Source: Paenibacillus sp. HB172176 (GTDB taxonomy: Bacteria > Bacillota > Bacilli > Paenibacillales > Paenibacillaceae). Taken from it: DNA of 64,000 nucleotides. Each line of letters opens with the position of its first letter. Positions within the stretch are counted from its first letter, which is position 1. The notes under the pieces were generated by a model, which saw nothing but the letters and a program-made list of their open reading frames with translations, was not told where the DNA came from and searched no databases. The stretch spans positions 50,338-114,337 of the forward strand of contig NZ_JAATHD010000021.1 of the NCBI RefSeq assembly GCF_011947265.1. Reading direction: 5' to 3'. Both the position numbers and the translations under genes were made by a program. Positions 32,859 through 41,989 of the stretch are shown one piece after another.

Positions 32859-32902
32859 AAATATAAGAATTTATAAGGATAATCTTATAAATTCTTATAT
32901 TT
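32859..32902. repeat. 19-bp perfect AT-rich inverted repeat upstream of the accDA region
   Basis: Arms 32859-32877 and 32884-32902 are perfectly complementary (core ATAAGAATTTATAAG), with a 6-base loop, followed by TTTTGTTT. It may be the terminator of the pgpA-like gene, an attenuator for the next operon, or a protein-binding site. Confidence 0.65.
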
Positions 32903-32940
32903 TGTTTCTTCTCTTATGCGAAGTTTCAGGAGGTACCATG

Positions 32941-33129
32941 ATGTGGACGGTAATTTACATCGCACCAACAGAACGAATGGCAGAGAACATCAGGAAGCGG
33001 CTTACGGAAGAAGGCTTTCTCGTTAAGATCCGCCCCGTTAATCTGTCCAAACAGCAATATGAGATTCTAGTTCCGTCAGGCGAATTGGAGGAAGTGCAAG
33101 AAGTATTCAACGCCATTATTCGTTCTTGA
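32941..33129 (+). CDS. Small conserved protein upstream of accD
   Basis: 62 residues from ATG 32941 (7 bases after AGGAGG; ATG 32938 is closer). The sequence MWTVIYIAPTERMAENIRKRL...FLVKIRP...KQQYEILVPSGELEEVQEVFNAII has the beta-alpha-beta look of small DUF2007/ferredoxin-like proteins. From memory similar proteins occur before accD in Paenibacillus, some misannotated as glutamate decarboxylase. No catalytic residues are evident. It probably shares a transcript with accD, 42 bases downstream. Confidence 0.68.
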   Translation: MWTVIYIAPTERMAENIRKRLTEEGFLVKIRPVNLSKQQYEILVPSGELEEVQEVFNAIIRS

Positions 33130-33171
33130 GTCAAGAATCTATCCTATTGTTCCTTGAGAGGTGTCACATAC

Positions 33172-34041
33172 GTGCAAATAAAGGATTTGTTTTCCAAGAA
33201 GAAATACGCAACGATTCCTTCGGAGAGGCCAAAGCGCGATATTCCCGAAGGTTTGATGAATAAGTGTCCCAAATGCGGCACCATTCAGTACAGCAAGGAG
33301 CTCGAGAAGCATTTGAAGGTATGCTCGTCCTGCGGGCATCATTATCGCCTCAATGCCTGGGAGAGAATCGGCATCACGCTCGACGACGGGCAATTGGATG
33401 AATTCGACGCCGAGATGGAATCGGTCGATCCGCTAGAATTTCCCGGCTACGCGACGAAGCTTGAGCAGCAGAAGAAGAAATCCAATCTGCGGGATGCCGT
33501 TATTACCGGGCAAGGCAAGATCGGCGGGTTCACGGTTATTGTAGCCGTGATGAGCTTCGACTTCTTCACCGGCAGCATGGGTTCAGTAGCAGGCGAGAAG
33601 ATTACGCGGGCGATCGAGGCGGCGCATGAGCGGAAGCTTCCGCTTATTATTTTCTCCACCTCGAGCGGCGCCCGCATGCAGGAGAGCATTCTGAGTCTGA
33701 TGCAGATGGCGAAGACCAGCGCGGCGCTGGCGAAGTTCCAGAACGGGGGAGGTTTATATCTCTCTGTGTTTACCGACCCTACTACAGGGGGAGTTTCCGC
33801 AAGCTTTGCAAGTCTTGGCGATTATAATTTGGCCGAGCCCGGCGCGCTTATCGGCTTTGCCGGCAGAATTGTAATCGAGCAGACGATTAGACAGAAGCTG
33901 CCGGATAACTTCCAGACGGCTGAATTCAATTTGCAGCACGGTCAATTGGACAAGGTTGTTCATCGCAAGGATATGAAGGCTACATTGACGAAGCTGCTTG
34001 ACATGCATTGCGTGAAGGAGGAGTCGTCCCATGGCGAATGA
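33172..34041 (+). CDS. accD: Acetyl-CoA carboxylase carboxyltransferase subunit beta
   Basis: 289 residues from GTG 33172 with AGAGGTG upstream. The N-terminal four-Cys zinc ribbon is C32-x2-C35 and C51-x2-C54. The crotonase-fold carboxyltransferase follows (SMGSVAGEKITRAIEAAHERKLPLIIFSTSSGARMQE and GGVSASFASLGD). With AccA it transfers carboxyl from biotin to acetyl-CoA, making malonyl-CoA for fatty acid synthesis. It overlaps accA by 11 bases. No FapR-type operator is apparent. Confidence 0.96.
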   Translation: MQIKDLFSKKKYATIPSERPKRDIPEGLMNKCPKCGTIQYSKELEKHLKVCSSCGHHYRLNAWERIGITLDDGQLDEFDAEMESVDPLEFPGYATKLEQQKKKSNLRDAVITGQGKIGGFTVIVAVMSFDFFTGSMGSVAGEKITRAIEAAHERKLPLIIFSTSSGARMQESILSLMQMAKTSAALAKFQNGGGLYLSVFTDPTTGGVSASFASLGDYNLAEPGALIGFAGRIVIEQTIRQKLPDNFQTAEFNLQHGQLDKVVHRKDMKATLTKLLDMHCVKEESSHGE

Positions 34042-35113
34042 ACTGCCCTTTGAGAAGCCGATTACGGAATTGCGCCAGAAGATAACGGAGTTGAAAAGCT
34101 TAAGCGTGGGCAAAGGCATCGATTTCTCGGAAGAAATCGCTCGGCTGGAGGAGCGCTGCAAGCAGCTGGAAGAAGAGCTCTACAATGAGCTGACCCCTGC
34201 GCAGAAGATGCATCTCGCGCGTCATCACGGAAGACCTACATCTCTCGATTTCATTAACGAGATATTTACGGATTTCATCGAGCTTCATGGCGATCGACTA
34301 TTCGCCGATGATCTTGCCATAGTAGGCGGACTCGCCAAGCTTAACGGCATGCCGGTCACGGTTATCGGACATCAACGCGGCAAGGATACGAGAGACAATA
34401 TCGCCCGTTTCTTCGGAAGTCCCCATCCGGAAGGGTTCCGCAAGGCATTGCGCTTCATGCAGCAAGCGAACAAATTCAATCGTCCTATTATAACTTTTAT
34501 TGATACGAAGGGCGCATACCCGGGCAATACTGCAGAGGAGAGAGGTCAATCGGAAGCGATTGCCCGGAATCTTCGCGAGATGGCCGGCTTCGGCGTGCCT
34601 ATCGTCTGTATTGTCATCGGGGAAGGCGGAAGCGGCGGAGCGCTGGCTCTCGGCGTCGGCAATCGCGTGTTAATGCTTGAGAATGCCATTTATTCCGCCA
34701 TTTCGCCTAACGGCGCGGCGTCCATTCTGTGGAAGGATGCGTCTCGCGCGGATCAAGCCGCAGAGGCCATGAAGATTACTGCGGAAGATTTGCTCGCGTT
34801 CGGCGTAATCGAAGGCATTATCGAAGAGCCGCAGGGCGGGGCGCACCGGGATCTCGAGACTCAGTCGGCGAATATCAAAACGGCGTTATGGCAGCATCTT
34901 CAAGAGCTGCTTGCGCTCAGCTCCGAGGAATTGATTCAGGATCGATACGAGAAATTCCGCAAAATCGGCTATTTTCAAATGGCTGTAAGGGATGACGAAA
35001 AAAGAAACGACATGGATGACGGTCCGGAGGCCCGCGATGCGGCGCAGGAAGACGCGAATTCGTCCGCCGCGGCGCTCGAGCAAGACTTGGAAACCGCGCC
35101 TACGCTCAATTAA
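34031..35113 (+). CDS. accA: Acetyl-CoA carboxylase carboxyltransferase subunit alpha
   Basis: 360 residues from ATG 34031, overlapping accD. Typical AccA: an N-terminal helical region (FEKPITELRQKITELK), ARHHGRPTSLDFI, DTKGAYPGNTAEERGQSEAIA and GEGGSGGALALGVGNRVLMLENAIYSAISPNGAASILWKD. After about residue 320 there is a ~38-residue acidic, Ala-rich tail (DDEKRNDMDDGPEARDAAQED and on) not found in the ~325-residue Bacillus protein. Complex partner of AccD. Confidence 0.96.
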   Translation: MANELPFEKPITELRQKITELKSLSVGKGIDFSEEIARLEERCKQLEEELYNELTPAQKMHLARHHGRPTSLDFINEIFTDFIELHGDRLFADDLAIVGGLAKLNGMPVTVIGHQRGKDTRDNIARFFGSPHPEGFRKALRFMQQANKFNRPIITFIDTKGAYPGNTAEERGQSEAIARNLREMAGFGVPIVCIVIGEGGSGGALALGVGNRVLMLENAIYSAISPNGAASILWKDASRADQAAEAMKITAEDLLAFGVIEGIIEEPQGGAHRDLETQSANIKTALWQHLQELLALSSEELIQDRYEKFRKIGYFQMAVRDDEKRNDMDDGPEARDAAQEDANSSAAALEQDLETAPTLN

Positions 35114-35209
35114 GCAACGTTACATTCGTCTTGATGCCGGACAAGCCGCGCGGAATAGACGTGTATATAAAGAATAGAAACTTCAAGCATTAAACGGAGG
35201 AAACTTAAC

Positions 35210-36964
35210 ATGCGCAAAACAAAAATTGTTTGTACGATCGGTCCTTCCAGCGAATCTCTGGAAAATACGAAAAAGCTGATTCAAGCCGGCATGAATGTTG
35301 GCCGTCTGAACTTCTCTCACGGCGACTTCGAGGAACATGGCAATCGAATCAAGAACATTCGCCTGGCCAATAAGGAACTTGGAACTTCCGTTGCGATCCT
35401 GCTGGATACCAAAGGACCAGAAATCCGTCTCGGCAAGCTGAAGGAGGAGCCGATCGAGCTCATCCAAGGCGACGCGATCACGCTTACGACGGAAGAAATT
35501 CTTGGCGATCGCAGCCGCATCCCGGTAACGTACAGCAATCTTCCCAACGATATCTCGGTCGGTTCCACGGTCTTGATCGACGATGGTCTGATTGGTCTTA
35601 TTGTCGAAGAAGTCGAAGGAACGGAAATTCATTGCCGCATCGTCAACAACGGTCCGATTAAAAGCAAGAAAGGCGTCAATGTGCCAGGCGTGAAGATTTC
35701 GCTTCCCGGCATTACGGAAAAGGACGCCAACGATATCGTATTCGGAATCGAGCAAGGCGTCGACTTTATTGCCGCTTCCTTTGTCCGCAAAGCAAGCGAC
35801 GTGCTGGAAATTCGCGAATTGCTTGAGAAGCATAACGCAGGTCACATTCAAATTATATCCAAAATCGAGAATCAGGAAGGCGTCGACAATCTCGATGAAA
35901 TTCTTGAAGTGTCCGACGGCTTGATGGTTGCTCGCGGCGATTTGGGCGTCGAGATTCCTGCCGAGGAAGTTCCGCTCGTTCAGAAGATGATGATCAAGAA
36001 ATGCAATCGCGCTGGAAAGCCCGTTATCACGGCGACGCAAATGCTGGATTCCATGCAGCGCAACCCTCGTCCAACCCGCGCCGAAGCAAGTGACGTAGCC
36101 AATGCAATCTTCGACGGTACCGATGCGATTATGCTCTCCGGAGAAACGGCTGCGGGCAAATACCCGGTTGAATCGGTGCAGACGATGTCCCGCATTGCAG
36201 AGCGTGCGGAAGACGCTCTGGAGCATCGCGAAATTTTCACGAAGCAGGCCAACGCGCAGCAAACCTCCGTTACGGAGGCCGTCAGCCAATCCGTTGCCAA
36301 TTCGGCGCTTGATCTGAACGCCAAGGCGATCATTACTTCAACGCAAAGCGGCTTCACGGCTCGCATGGTATCGAAGTATCGTCCGAAGGCTCCGATTATT
36401 GCGGTAACGACGGATGAGCGCGTTATGCGCCGCCTGGCGCTTGGCTGGGGCGTTATTCCCGTTCAAGGCTCCGATGCGGATACAACCGATGAAATGTTCG
36501 AAATTGCAGTGAAGGGCGCTATGAGCACAGGCATTCTTAGCTTGGGCGATACGGTTGTCATTACGGCCGGCGTGCCTGTAGGCCGCGCCGGAACGACGAA
36601 TCTGATCAAGATTCATCATATTGGCGAGCTGCTCGCGCAGGGTCAAGGCATCGGCAGCCAGACGGTTACCGGCAAGCTTGTTGTTGCCCGCACGGCTGAA
36701 GAAGCGAACGCGAAGACGCAGGCAGGCGATATTCTGGTCGCGGTCTCCACCGACAAGGAATATATGCCGGCCTTTGAGAAAGCCGGCGCGGTCGTTACGG
36801 AGCAAGGCGGCATTACCAGCCATGCAGCCGTATGCGGCTTGAATCTGGCGACACCGGTTATTCTTGGCATACCTGGCGCTACGGAAAAACTGAAGGACGG
36901 CATGGAAGTGACGGTGTATGCCGAAACGGGCTTTATCTATTCCGGACAATCCAAGGTTCTGTAA
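35210..36964 (+). CDS. pyk: Pyruvate kinase
   Basis: 584 residues, ATG 35210 after GGAGG. Catalytic domain: KIVCTIGPSSE, LNFSHGDFEEH, LLDTKGPEIR, ISKIENQEGVDNLDEI, MVARGDLGVEIP and MLDSM (from the substrate-binding region). The extra C-terminal PEP-utiliser-like domain (about 485-584, with GGITSHAAVCGLNLATPVILG) is the Bacillus-type extension. It catalyses PEP + ADP to pyruvate + ATP. In Bacillus pfkA lies directly upstream; here accA is only 96 bases away and pfkA is absent. Confidence 0.96.
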   Translation: MRKTKIVCTIGPSSESLENTKKLIQAGMNVGRLNFSHGDFEEHGNRIKNIRLANKELGTSVAILLDTKGPEIRLGKLKEEPIELIQGDAITLTTEEILGDRSRIPVTYSNLPNDISVGSTVLIDDGLIGLIVEEVEGTEIHCRIVNNGPIKSKKGVNVPGVKISLPGITEKDANDIVFGIEQGVDFIAASFVRKASDVLEIRELLEKHNAGHIQIISKIENQEGVDNLDEILEVSDGLMVARGDLGVEIPAEEVPLVQKMMIKKCNRAGKPVITATQMLDSMQRNPRPTRAEASDVANAIFDGTDAIMLSGETAAGKYPVESVQTMSRIAERAEDALEHREIFTKQANAQQTSVTEAVSQSVANSALDLNAKAIITSTQSGFTARMVSKYRPKAPIIAVTTDERVMRRLALGWGVIPVQGSDADTTDEMFEIAVKGAMSTGILSLGDTVVITAGVPVGRAGTTNLIKIHHIGELLAQGQGIGSQTVTGKLVVARTAEEANAKTQAGDILVAVSTDKEYMPAFEKAGAVVTEQGGITSHAAVCGLNLATPVILGIPGATEKLKDGMEVTVYAETGFIYSGQSKVL

Positions 36965-36994
36965 TTCATCAGAACAATAGAGATGTATATAATC

Positions 36995-37029
36995 AAGCGA
37001 GGGTGAACTTCATTCACCTTCGCTTTTTG
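36995..37029 (+). terminator. Intrinsic terminator of pyk
   Basis: AAGCGAGGGTGAA pairs with TTCACCTTCGCTT, followed by TTTTTG. Confidence 0.85.
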
Positions 37030-37037
37030 TTCAATTT

Positions 37038-37076
37038 AATGAAAGTTCACTAAGAAAGATCAAAATGAAAGTTCAC
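37038..37076. repeat. Two 13-bp direct repeats before the thioesterase gene
   Basis: AATGAAAGTTCAC occurs at 37038-37050 and 37064-37076 (26-bp spacing), within the short gap between the pyk terminator and the thioesterase start. A regulator binding in tandem is possible. Confidence 0.5.
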
Positions 37077-37098
37077 AACCTTCAAAAGGAGAATGGTG

Positions 37099-37566
37099 AT
37101 GAGCAGGGAGCTTGGCTGGTACCTCCATCCGCTGCGGGTCCGCTATCAGGAGACGGATCAGATGGGCGTCGTATTTCATGGGAATTATGTGAATTGGTTC
37201 GAAATCGGGCGGACGGAATGGATAAGAAATGCGGGTTATGCATATAAAAGGATTGAAGAACACGGCATGCTGCTGCCTGTGATTGATCTGACATGCCGTT
37301 TCATAATGCCGGCAAAGTATGACGACACGCTTCTCGTCTGTACGCGTATAGCTGAAATGACGCCGCTTCGCATTGCATTCGAGTCCGAAATTCGAAGGGT
37401 GGCATTGGAGGATTTTCATGGTCATGCAGCGAAATATGGCGAGGCTCTGCCGGGAGAGCTGCTTGTGCAAGGAGGCACGAAGCATGTTTGGGTGAATCGA
37501 AGCTTCCAGCCGACAAGGCTTAGCAAAGCTTTTCCGGAGCTGTATGATGCGATTTCCCGCAAATAA
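37099..37566 (+). CDS. Acyl-CoA thioesterase (YbgC/4-hydroxybenzoyl-CoA thioesterase family)
   Basis: 155 residues; of three clustered starts (ATG 37093, GTG 37096, ATG 37099) the last is best spaced from AAGGAG. The hotdog-fold signature YQETDQMGVVFHGNYVNWFEIGR contains the catalytic Asp and the H-x-x-Y segment. Substrate is unknown; family members hydrolyse short or aromatic acyl-CoAs. It lies between pyk and fxsA. Confidence 0.84.
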   Translation: MSRELGWYLHPLRVRYQETDQMGVVFHGNYVNWFEIGRTEWIRNAGYAYKRIEEHGMLLPVIDLTCRFIMPAKYDDTLLVCTRIAEMTPLRIAFESEIRRVALEDFHGHAAKYGEALPGELLVQGGTKHVWVNRSFQPTRLSKAFPELYDAISRK

Positions 37567-37604
37567 AGGCGATTGTCGACATACTTTTTCGCAAAGGGAG
37601 GAAT

Positions 37605-38000
37605 ATGATGTATAAATGGCTATTAGCGGCGTTCATCTGTGTTCCTATAGTTGAGCTATGGGGCATTCTTCAGATGGGCGCTTGGCTGGGCGGGTGGACG
37701 ACATTCTTTCTTATTCTTGTCATAAGCGCCATCGGCGCTTTTATTGCAAAGAACGAAGGCAGGAAGGTTTGGCTGGAGGCGCAGCGGCAGATGCAATCGG
37801 GTCAAATGCCGGGAAGAGCGATTGTAGATGGATTATGCGTGCTGCTTGGCGGGCTGCTGCTGTTGACTCCCGGTTTTTTCACCGATCTGTTCGGTCTTGT
37901 TTTGCTTCTCCCGATAACCAGGCCGCTGCTGCGTACACTGGTGCTTCAGTGGCTGGAGAAAAAGATGAGAAGCGGAAGCTTTACAATCAGAAGGTTTTGA
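37605..38000 (+). CDS. fxsA: FxsA-family membrane protein
   Basis: 131 residues, ATG 37605 or 37608 behind GGGAGG. Three or four hydrophobic helices (about 3-20, 25-45, 70-105); IVELWGILQMGAWLGGWTTFFLILVISAIGAFIAKNEGR and DGLCVLLGGLLLLTPGFFTDLFGLVLLLPITRPLLR are diagnostic. E. coli FxsA relieves F-exclusion of phage T7; the normal role is unknown. Position between pyk and citZ is conserved with Bacillus. Confidence 0.88.
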   Translation: MMYKWLLAAFICVPIVELWGILQMGAWLGGWTTFFLILVISAIGAFIAKNEGRKVWLEAQRQMQSGQMPGRAIVDGLCVLLGGLLLLTPGFFTDLFGLVLLLPITRPLLRTLVLQWLEKKMRSGSFTIRRF

Positions 38001-38034
38001 GGCAGTGCATTTCGATGTCTCAGGCAGGCGAGTT

Positions 38035-38062
38035 TTTACTTAGTCTTAACAATTCGTTAATA
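38035..38062 (+). promoter_or_regulatory. PhoP-box-like triple repeat upstream of ppk
   Basis: TTTACT (38035-38040), TTAACA (38046-38051) and TTAATA (38057-38062) are spaced exactly 11 bp apart. The Bacillus PhoP consensus is TT(A/T/C)ACA repeats at 11-bp period. The ppk start is 56 bases downstream. Confidence 0.5.
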
Positions 38063-38117
38063 TGCGGCTGATTATTTTCAGGCATGATAGAGCTATGAAC
38101 TTATTTAGGAGGGGCCA

Positions 38118-40184
38118 ATGAACAAGGGAATATCGCCATACGTCAATCGAGATTTAAGCTGGATTGAATTTAATCGCAGAGTTCTTCAAGAGGCCCAGGA
38201 TCCCAGCAATCCACTGCTGGAACGAGCGAAATTTCTGTCTATTGTGTCGAGTAATCTGGATGAATTCATGAGCGTGCGAGTTGCGGGAATTCAGGATCAA
38301 ATGAGGGCAGGCTTTACGAAGATGGACTTCTCGGGTTACACGCCGGCGGGATTATGGAAGCGTCTGATCAAACGGACGACGGAAATGGTCCATGAACAAT
38401 ATCGAACCTATCGGGAAATTTTTCGCGGACTCAGCAAGGAAGGCATTTTTATTCGTTCGATCGACGAGCTTAACGCTACGCAAACAAATGCCATCTCGGA
38501 ATATTTTCATGAAATTGTGTTTCCTGTTCTTACTCCCATGGCCGTGGATCAGAGCAGACCGTTTCCTCTTGTACATACAAAGGAGCTTTATTTGGCCGTG
38601 CTGCTTAATCGCGTCGGCGCTCCAGAAGAGGAGGAGCCGTTGTTCGCGATTGTGCAAGTGCCGTCCATATTATCGAGATTTGTACCGGTACCGGGGAGAA
38701 TCAATAGCAAGAAGGTAGAGTTCGTATTGCTCGAGAGCTTGATTGAGCAATACATCGATACGTTATTCAACGGGTATACGCCATTCTCCGTCCATCCGTT
38801 CCGATTGACTCGCAATGCCGATCTTACCCTTAACGAAGAAGGCGCGGAAGACCTGCTGGAAGAGATCGAGAAGGAGCTCAGACGTCGTCGTTGGGGCATT
38901 CCTGTTCGACTGGAAGTGGCCAAGGGGATGCATCCGTACGCGCTTCAAGTCTTAAGAGAAGAGCTCGAGATTGAAGATAACTTATTCGAAATTGAGGGGC
39001 CTCTCGATTTGAGCTTTCTGATGCGCTTCTCGAATCAATTGCCTGGCTATGATAATTTGCGCTTTGAGCGAATGGATCCGGTTTATCCTCGCGAATTTGA
39101 AGAGATCCCTGACATGTTCGAAATTATTCGCAGCCGCGACGTACTGATGTATCATCCTTACGAATCCTTCGAGGCGGTCAATGATTTCGTGTTACAAGCC
39201 GCGTATGATCCGGATGTTCTGGCAATCAAAATGACATTGTATCGCGTCAGCGGCCAATCCGCACTAGTCCAAGCGCTGGCGAAAGCGGCGGAATCCGGCA
39301 AGCAAGTGACGGTCGTGGTCGAATTGAAGGCAAGGTTCGATGAAGAGCGGAATATCGCATGGGCGAGGCAGCTCGAGAAGGCAGGCTGTCATGTCGTCTA
39401 TGGACTGGTCGGTTTGAAGACGCATGCGAAGATATTGCTGGTCGTCCGGAGAGAGTTCGGTACGTTAAGAAGGTATGTTCATGTTGGAACCGGAAACTAT
39501 AACGACAGTACGGCGACGCTGTATACGGACATCGGATTGTTCACGTCGCATCCAATCATCGGAGGAGACGCTTCGGCGTTGTTCAACGAGGTTACCGGCT
39601 ATTCCTCTCCCTATGAGTGGAAAGCGTTCGGCGTCGCACCAACCGACTTGAAGGAGAAGCTCTACCGTTTGATCGATCGGGAAAGCAATCATGCCAGAGC
39701 GGGCAAGAAGGCGCATATTATCGCCAAGATGAATTCCCTGTCGAACAAAGAGATGATCGACAAGCTGTACGAGGCTTCGCAAGCGGGCGTGAAAATCGAA
39801 CTGATCGTTCGCGGCGTGTGCTGTCTGCGGCCAGGCATTCCGGGAAGAAGCGAGAACATTAAAGTGTTCAGCATTGTCGACCGTTTCCTGGAGCATGCAA
39901 GAATTATGTACTTCCGCAATAACGGAGCAGAAGAGGTGTATCTTTCCAGCGCGGACTGGATGACCCGGAATTTAACGAAGCGAATTGAATTGATGTGTCC
40001 GGTATTCGACATCGAGCTTCGGAAAATTCTGATCAAAATGCTGAAGCTTAATCTCGAGGATAATGTGAAGGCCCGCGAATTGAAATCGAGCGGCTTGTAC
40101 GAGCATGTGCATGGGGATGCCGACAAGCCGTTCCGCAGTCAATTCGAGGCCAAGCTGATTCCATTGTGGAAGGGGCATGCCTGA
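38118..40184 (+). CDS. ppk: Polyphosphate kinase
   Basis: 688 residues, ATG 38118 after AGGAGG. It has the PPK1 layout: N domain (YVNRDLSWIEFNRRVLQEA), head domain, and two phospholipase-D-like domains. The conserved autophosphorylation His is in LKTHAKILLVVRRE. VHVGTGNYND and YLSSADWMTRNL are further family blocks. It reversibly makes polyphosphate from ATP. ppx is convergent with three bases between the stops, so synthesis and breakdown genes adjoin. A PhoP-box-like array suggests induction by phosphate starvation. Confidence 0.95.
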   Translation: MNKGISPYVNRDLSWIEFNRRVLQEAQDPSNPLLERAKFLSIVSSNLDEFMSVRVAGIQDQMRAGFTKMDFSGYTPAGLWKRLIKRTTEMVHEQYRTYREIFRGLSKEGIFIRSIDELNATQTNAISEYFHEIVFPVLTPMAVDQSRPFPLVHTKELYLAVLLNRVGAPEEEEPLFAIVQVPSILSRFVPVPGRINSKKVEFVLLESLIEQYIDTLFNGYTPFSVHPFRLTRNADLTLNEEGAEDLLEEIEKELRRRRWGIPVRLEVAKGMHPYALQVLREELEIEDNLFEIEGPLDLSFLMRFSNQLPGYDNLRFERMDPVYPREFEEIPDMFEIIRSRDVLMYHPYESFEAVNDFVLQAAYDPDVLAIKMTLYRVSGQSALVQALAKAAESGKQVTVVVELKARFDEERNIAWARQLEKAGCHVVYGLVGLKTHAKILLVVRREFGTLRRYVHVGTGNYNDSTATLYTDIGLFTSHPIIGGDASALFNEVTGYSSPYEWKAFGVAPTDLKEKLYRLIDRESNHARAGKKAHIIAKMNSLSNKEMIDKLYEASQAGVKIELIVRGVCCLRPGIPGRSENIKVFSIVDRFLEHARIMYFRNNGAEEVYLSSADWMTRNLTKRIELMCPVFDIELRKILIKMLKLNLEDNVKARELKSSGLYEHVHGDADKPFRSQFEAKLIPLWKGHA

Positions 40185-40187
40185 CGC

Positions 40188-41717
40188 CTATGCTTTCACG
40201 TAATAATCAAGCTGGGGACTGATCTGCCAGTGCTTCTTGAAATCCGGAGCGAGCTCTTCGACCTCATGCCGCTCAATCGCGAGCGAGCCTCTTGGATGAA
40301 GGGGCAGAAGCAGCATGTTCGTGTCCGTAATACGCACAGACAACTGACCGATGGTCTGCGCCTCGCTGCGATCAAGAGCAGCCGCAAGCTGCAGCAACAG
40401 TCCGAGCCTGCAGATCAGCTCCATGTCCGCTTCGCTGATTAAAGCGGCATATGGCGCAAGCTGGCCTTTCGCTCGTCCTTTGCTCTTGAAGGAGGCAATA
40501 GCCGCTGTCATCAATATTTCGCGATGCGTGAATCCGTTCAGATGCGAATGAATGATGAGATAGAACGAATGTCTGGAGAAATCATAATAATCGATGGAAG
40601 CTCCGATGCGGTATAGCTGGGTAGCCGCATCGAGCAGAACTCTTGACGACTTGCCCAGCTTCTGTACCCGCGAGATCGCGTCGAACAGTTCCAGCGCCAA
40701 GCGATTCACTTGCATGACATGCTGCCTTGGCGCTTCGGTATGCAGAGCCGTTAGATTTCTTAAGGAGAAGGCTAACGGATCTTCAAGCTTGGAGTGATTC
40801 GGAAATCGGGTGGCATGGAATAAGCCGTCTCTCAGCCCGGCGCCGCAAATGAGATAGTGGGTCGATTTGGTCAGCTTGAATAGAACGCGCAGAACGGCTA
40901 TGCCCGGCACAATAACATCCGCGCGATCCTTGGACAAGCCAGGCAGCTTTCGTCTTCGGTCAAGCGGCAGCTTGCGCATCTCGTGGAAGAGCCCGTCCAC
41001 CTGCTCATGCCGGATCGTATAATTATGCGTCTGGGCGAAGGGATATTGCTCGGAGGCTTGTTGAAGCTTTCCAAGCGCGCGCACGGTACCTCCTACGCCG
41101 ACGAACGGCAAGCCCGGATTGTCGGATATCCACGGATGCCGTTTGGCGGCGTCAAGCACCAGAGCTTCAATGTCTTTGAGCGTATCGTCGCTTAATTGCT
41201 CCTTCGAATCGAATCGTTTGTTCAGGCTGACGCAGCCAAACGGGAACGAGACCGACTCCAGCAGGACGCGATCCCGGAACAAGCTGAGCTCCGTGCTGCC
41301 GCCGCCGATATCGACGAGAAAGCCGTCTCTCGCATTCATGGAGTTGATCATGCCGAGAAAGCCATAGGAAGCTTCTTGCTCCCCGGAGAGCAGCTCGATC
41401 GACAGTCCGGTCTCCTTCTTGACGCGTTCGAGAATAGCGTGCTGATTGCCTGCATTGCGCACTGCGGCTGTCGCTACCGCGCGCATATCGCTTACGCCGT
41501 GATGGGAGCAGATGCGGATGAAATGACGCAAGGTGTCGATCAGCTCGTCGATGGCCTCGCGAAGGAGATTCCCTTCATCATTGATTTTGCTGCTAAGTCT
41601 GGCAGAGCGTTTGCCTCCGTCTACTACGCGATGGGCTCCGTTTTCCGTTCTTTCATAGACAACCAGCCGAATGGAGTTGGAGCCGATGTCGATAATGCCG
41701 ATACGCTGACCTGTCAT
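40188..41717 (-). CDS. ppx: Exopolyphosphatase / guanosine pentaphosphate phosphatase (Ppx/GppA)
   Basis: 509 residues from ATG 41717 behind GGAGG; the open frame to 41768 has no SD. The ASKHA fold is clear: IGIIDIGSNSIRLVVYE (phosphate 1), GFLVDIGGGSTELSLF (phosphate 2), VGVGGTVRALGKLQ and PGLSKDRADVIVPGIAVL. A C-terminal HD-type helical domain follows (about 310-500; FSRHSFYLIIHSHLNGFTHRE). It releases orthophosphate from polyphosphate. Convergent with ppk. Confidence 0.9.
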   Translation of the reverse strand: MTGQRIGIIDIGSNSIRLVVYERTENGAHRVVDGGKRSARLSSKINDEGNLLREAIDELIDTLRHFIRICSHHGVSDMRAVATAAVRNAGNQHAILERVKKETGLSIELLSGEQEASYGFLGMINSMNARDGFLVDIGGGSTELSLFRDRVLLESVSFPFGCVSLNKRFDSKEQLSDDTLKDIEALVLDAAKRHPWISDNPGLPFVGVGGTVRALGKLQQASEQYPFAQTHNYTIRHEQVDGLFHEMRKLPLDRRRKLPGLSKDRADVIVPGIAVLRVLFKLTKSTHYLICGAGLRDGLFHATRFPNHSKLEDPLAFSLRNLTALHTEAPRQHVMQVNRLALELFDAISRVQKLGKSSRVLLDAATQLYRIGASIDYYDFSRHSFYLIIHSHLNGFTHREILMTAAIASFKSKGRAKGQLAPYAALISEADMELICRLGLLLQLAAALDRSEAQTIGQLSVRITDTNMLLLPLHPRGSLAIERHEVEELAPDFKKHWQISPQLDYYVKA

Positions 41718-41989
41718 GACATTCCTCCGATACCGGCATGCTCGCATGCCGGATAGTGTTCTGGACATTTTAACATATTATGACGCGGGCCGCGAAGTAT
41801 ATTCTGCCTGTTCCCGTGGAATAATGAGCTGTCGAGCCGTACGATTCAAATATGTAATGATGCCGATAAAGCATTTTTATCCTTAATTTGTTGGCTTCAA
41901 CCTCAAAATCATTTATGATTAATAGCGACGGTACAACGTGTTGACCTTTCAATAGGATGTAACGATTTGAGTATAAAGGAGAGAGAACG

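Noticed and set aside
40196..41756. Long rightward frames across ppx
   Set aside because: Antisense shadows; the minus-strand frame has all Ppx/GppA motifs.
41769..41989. CcpC or CcpA operator before citZ
   Set aside because: I looked for the ATAA-N7-TTAT dyad and a cre palindrome and saw no convincing match.
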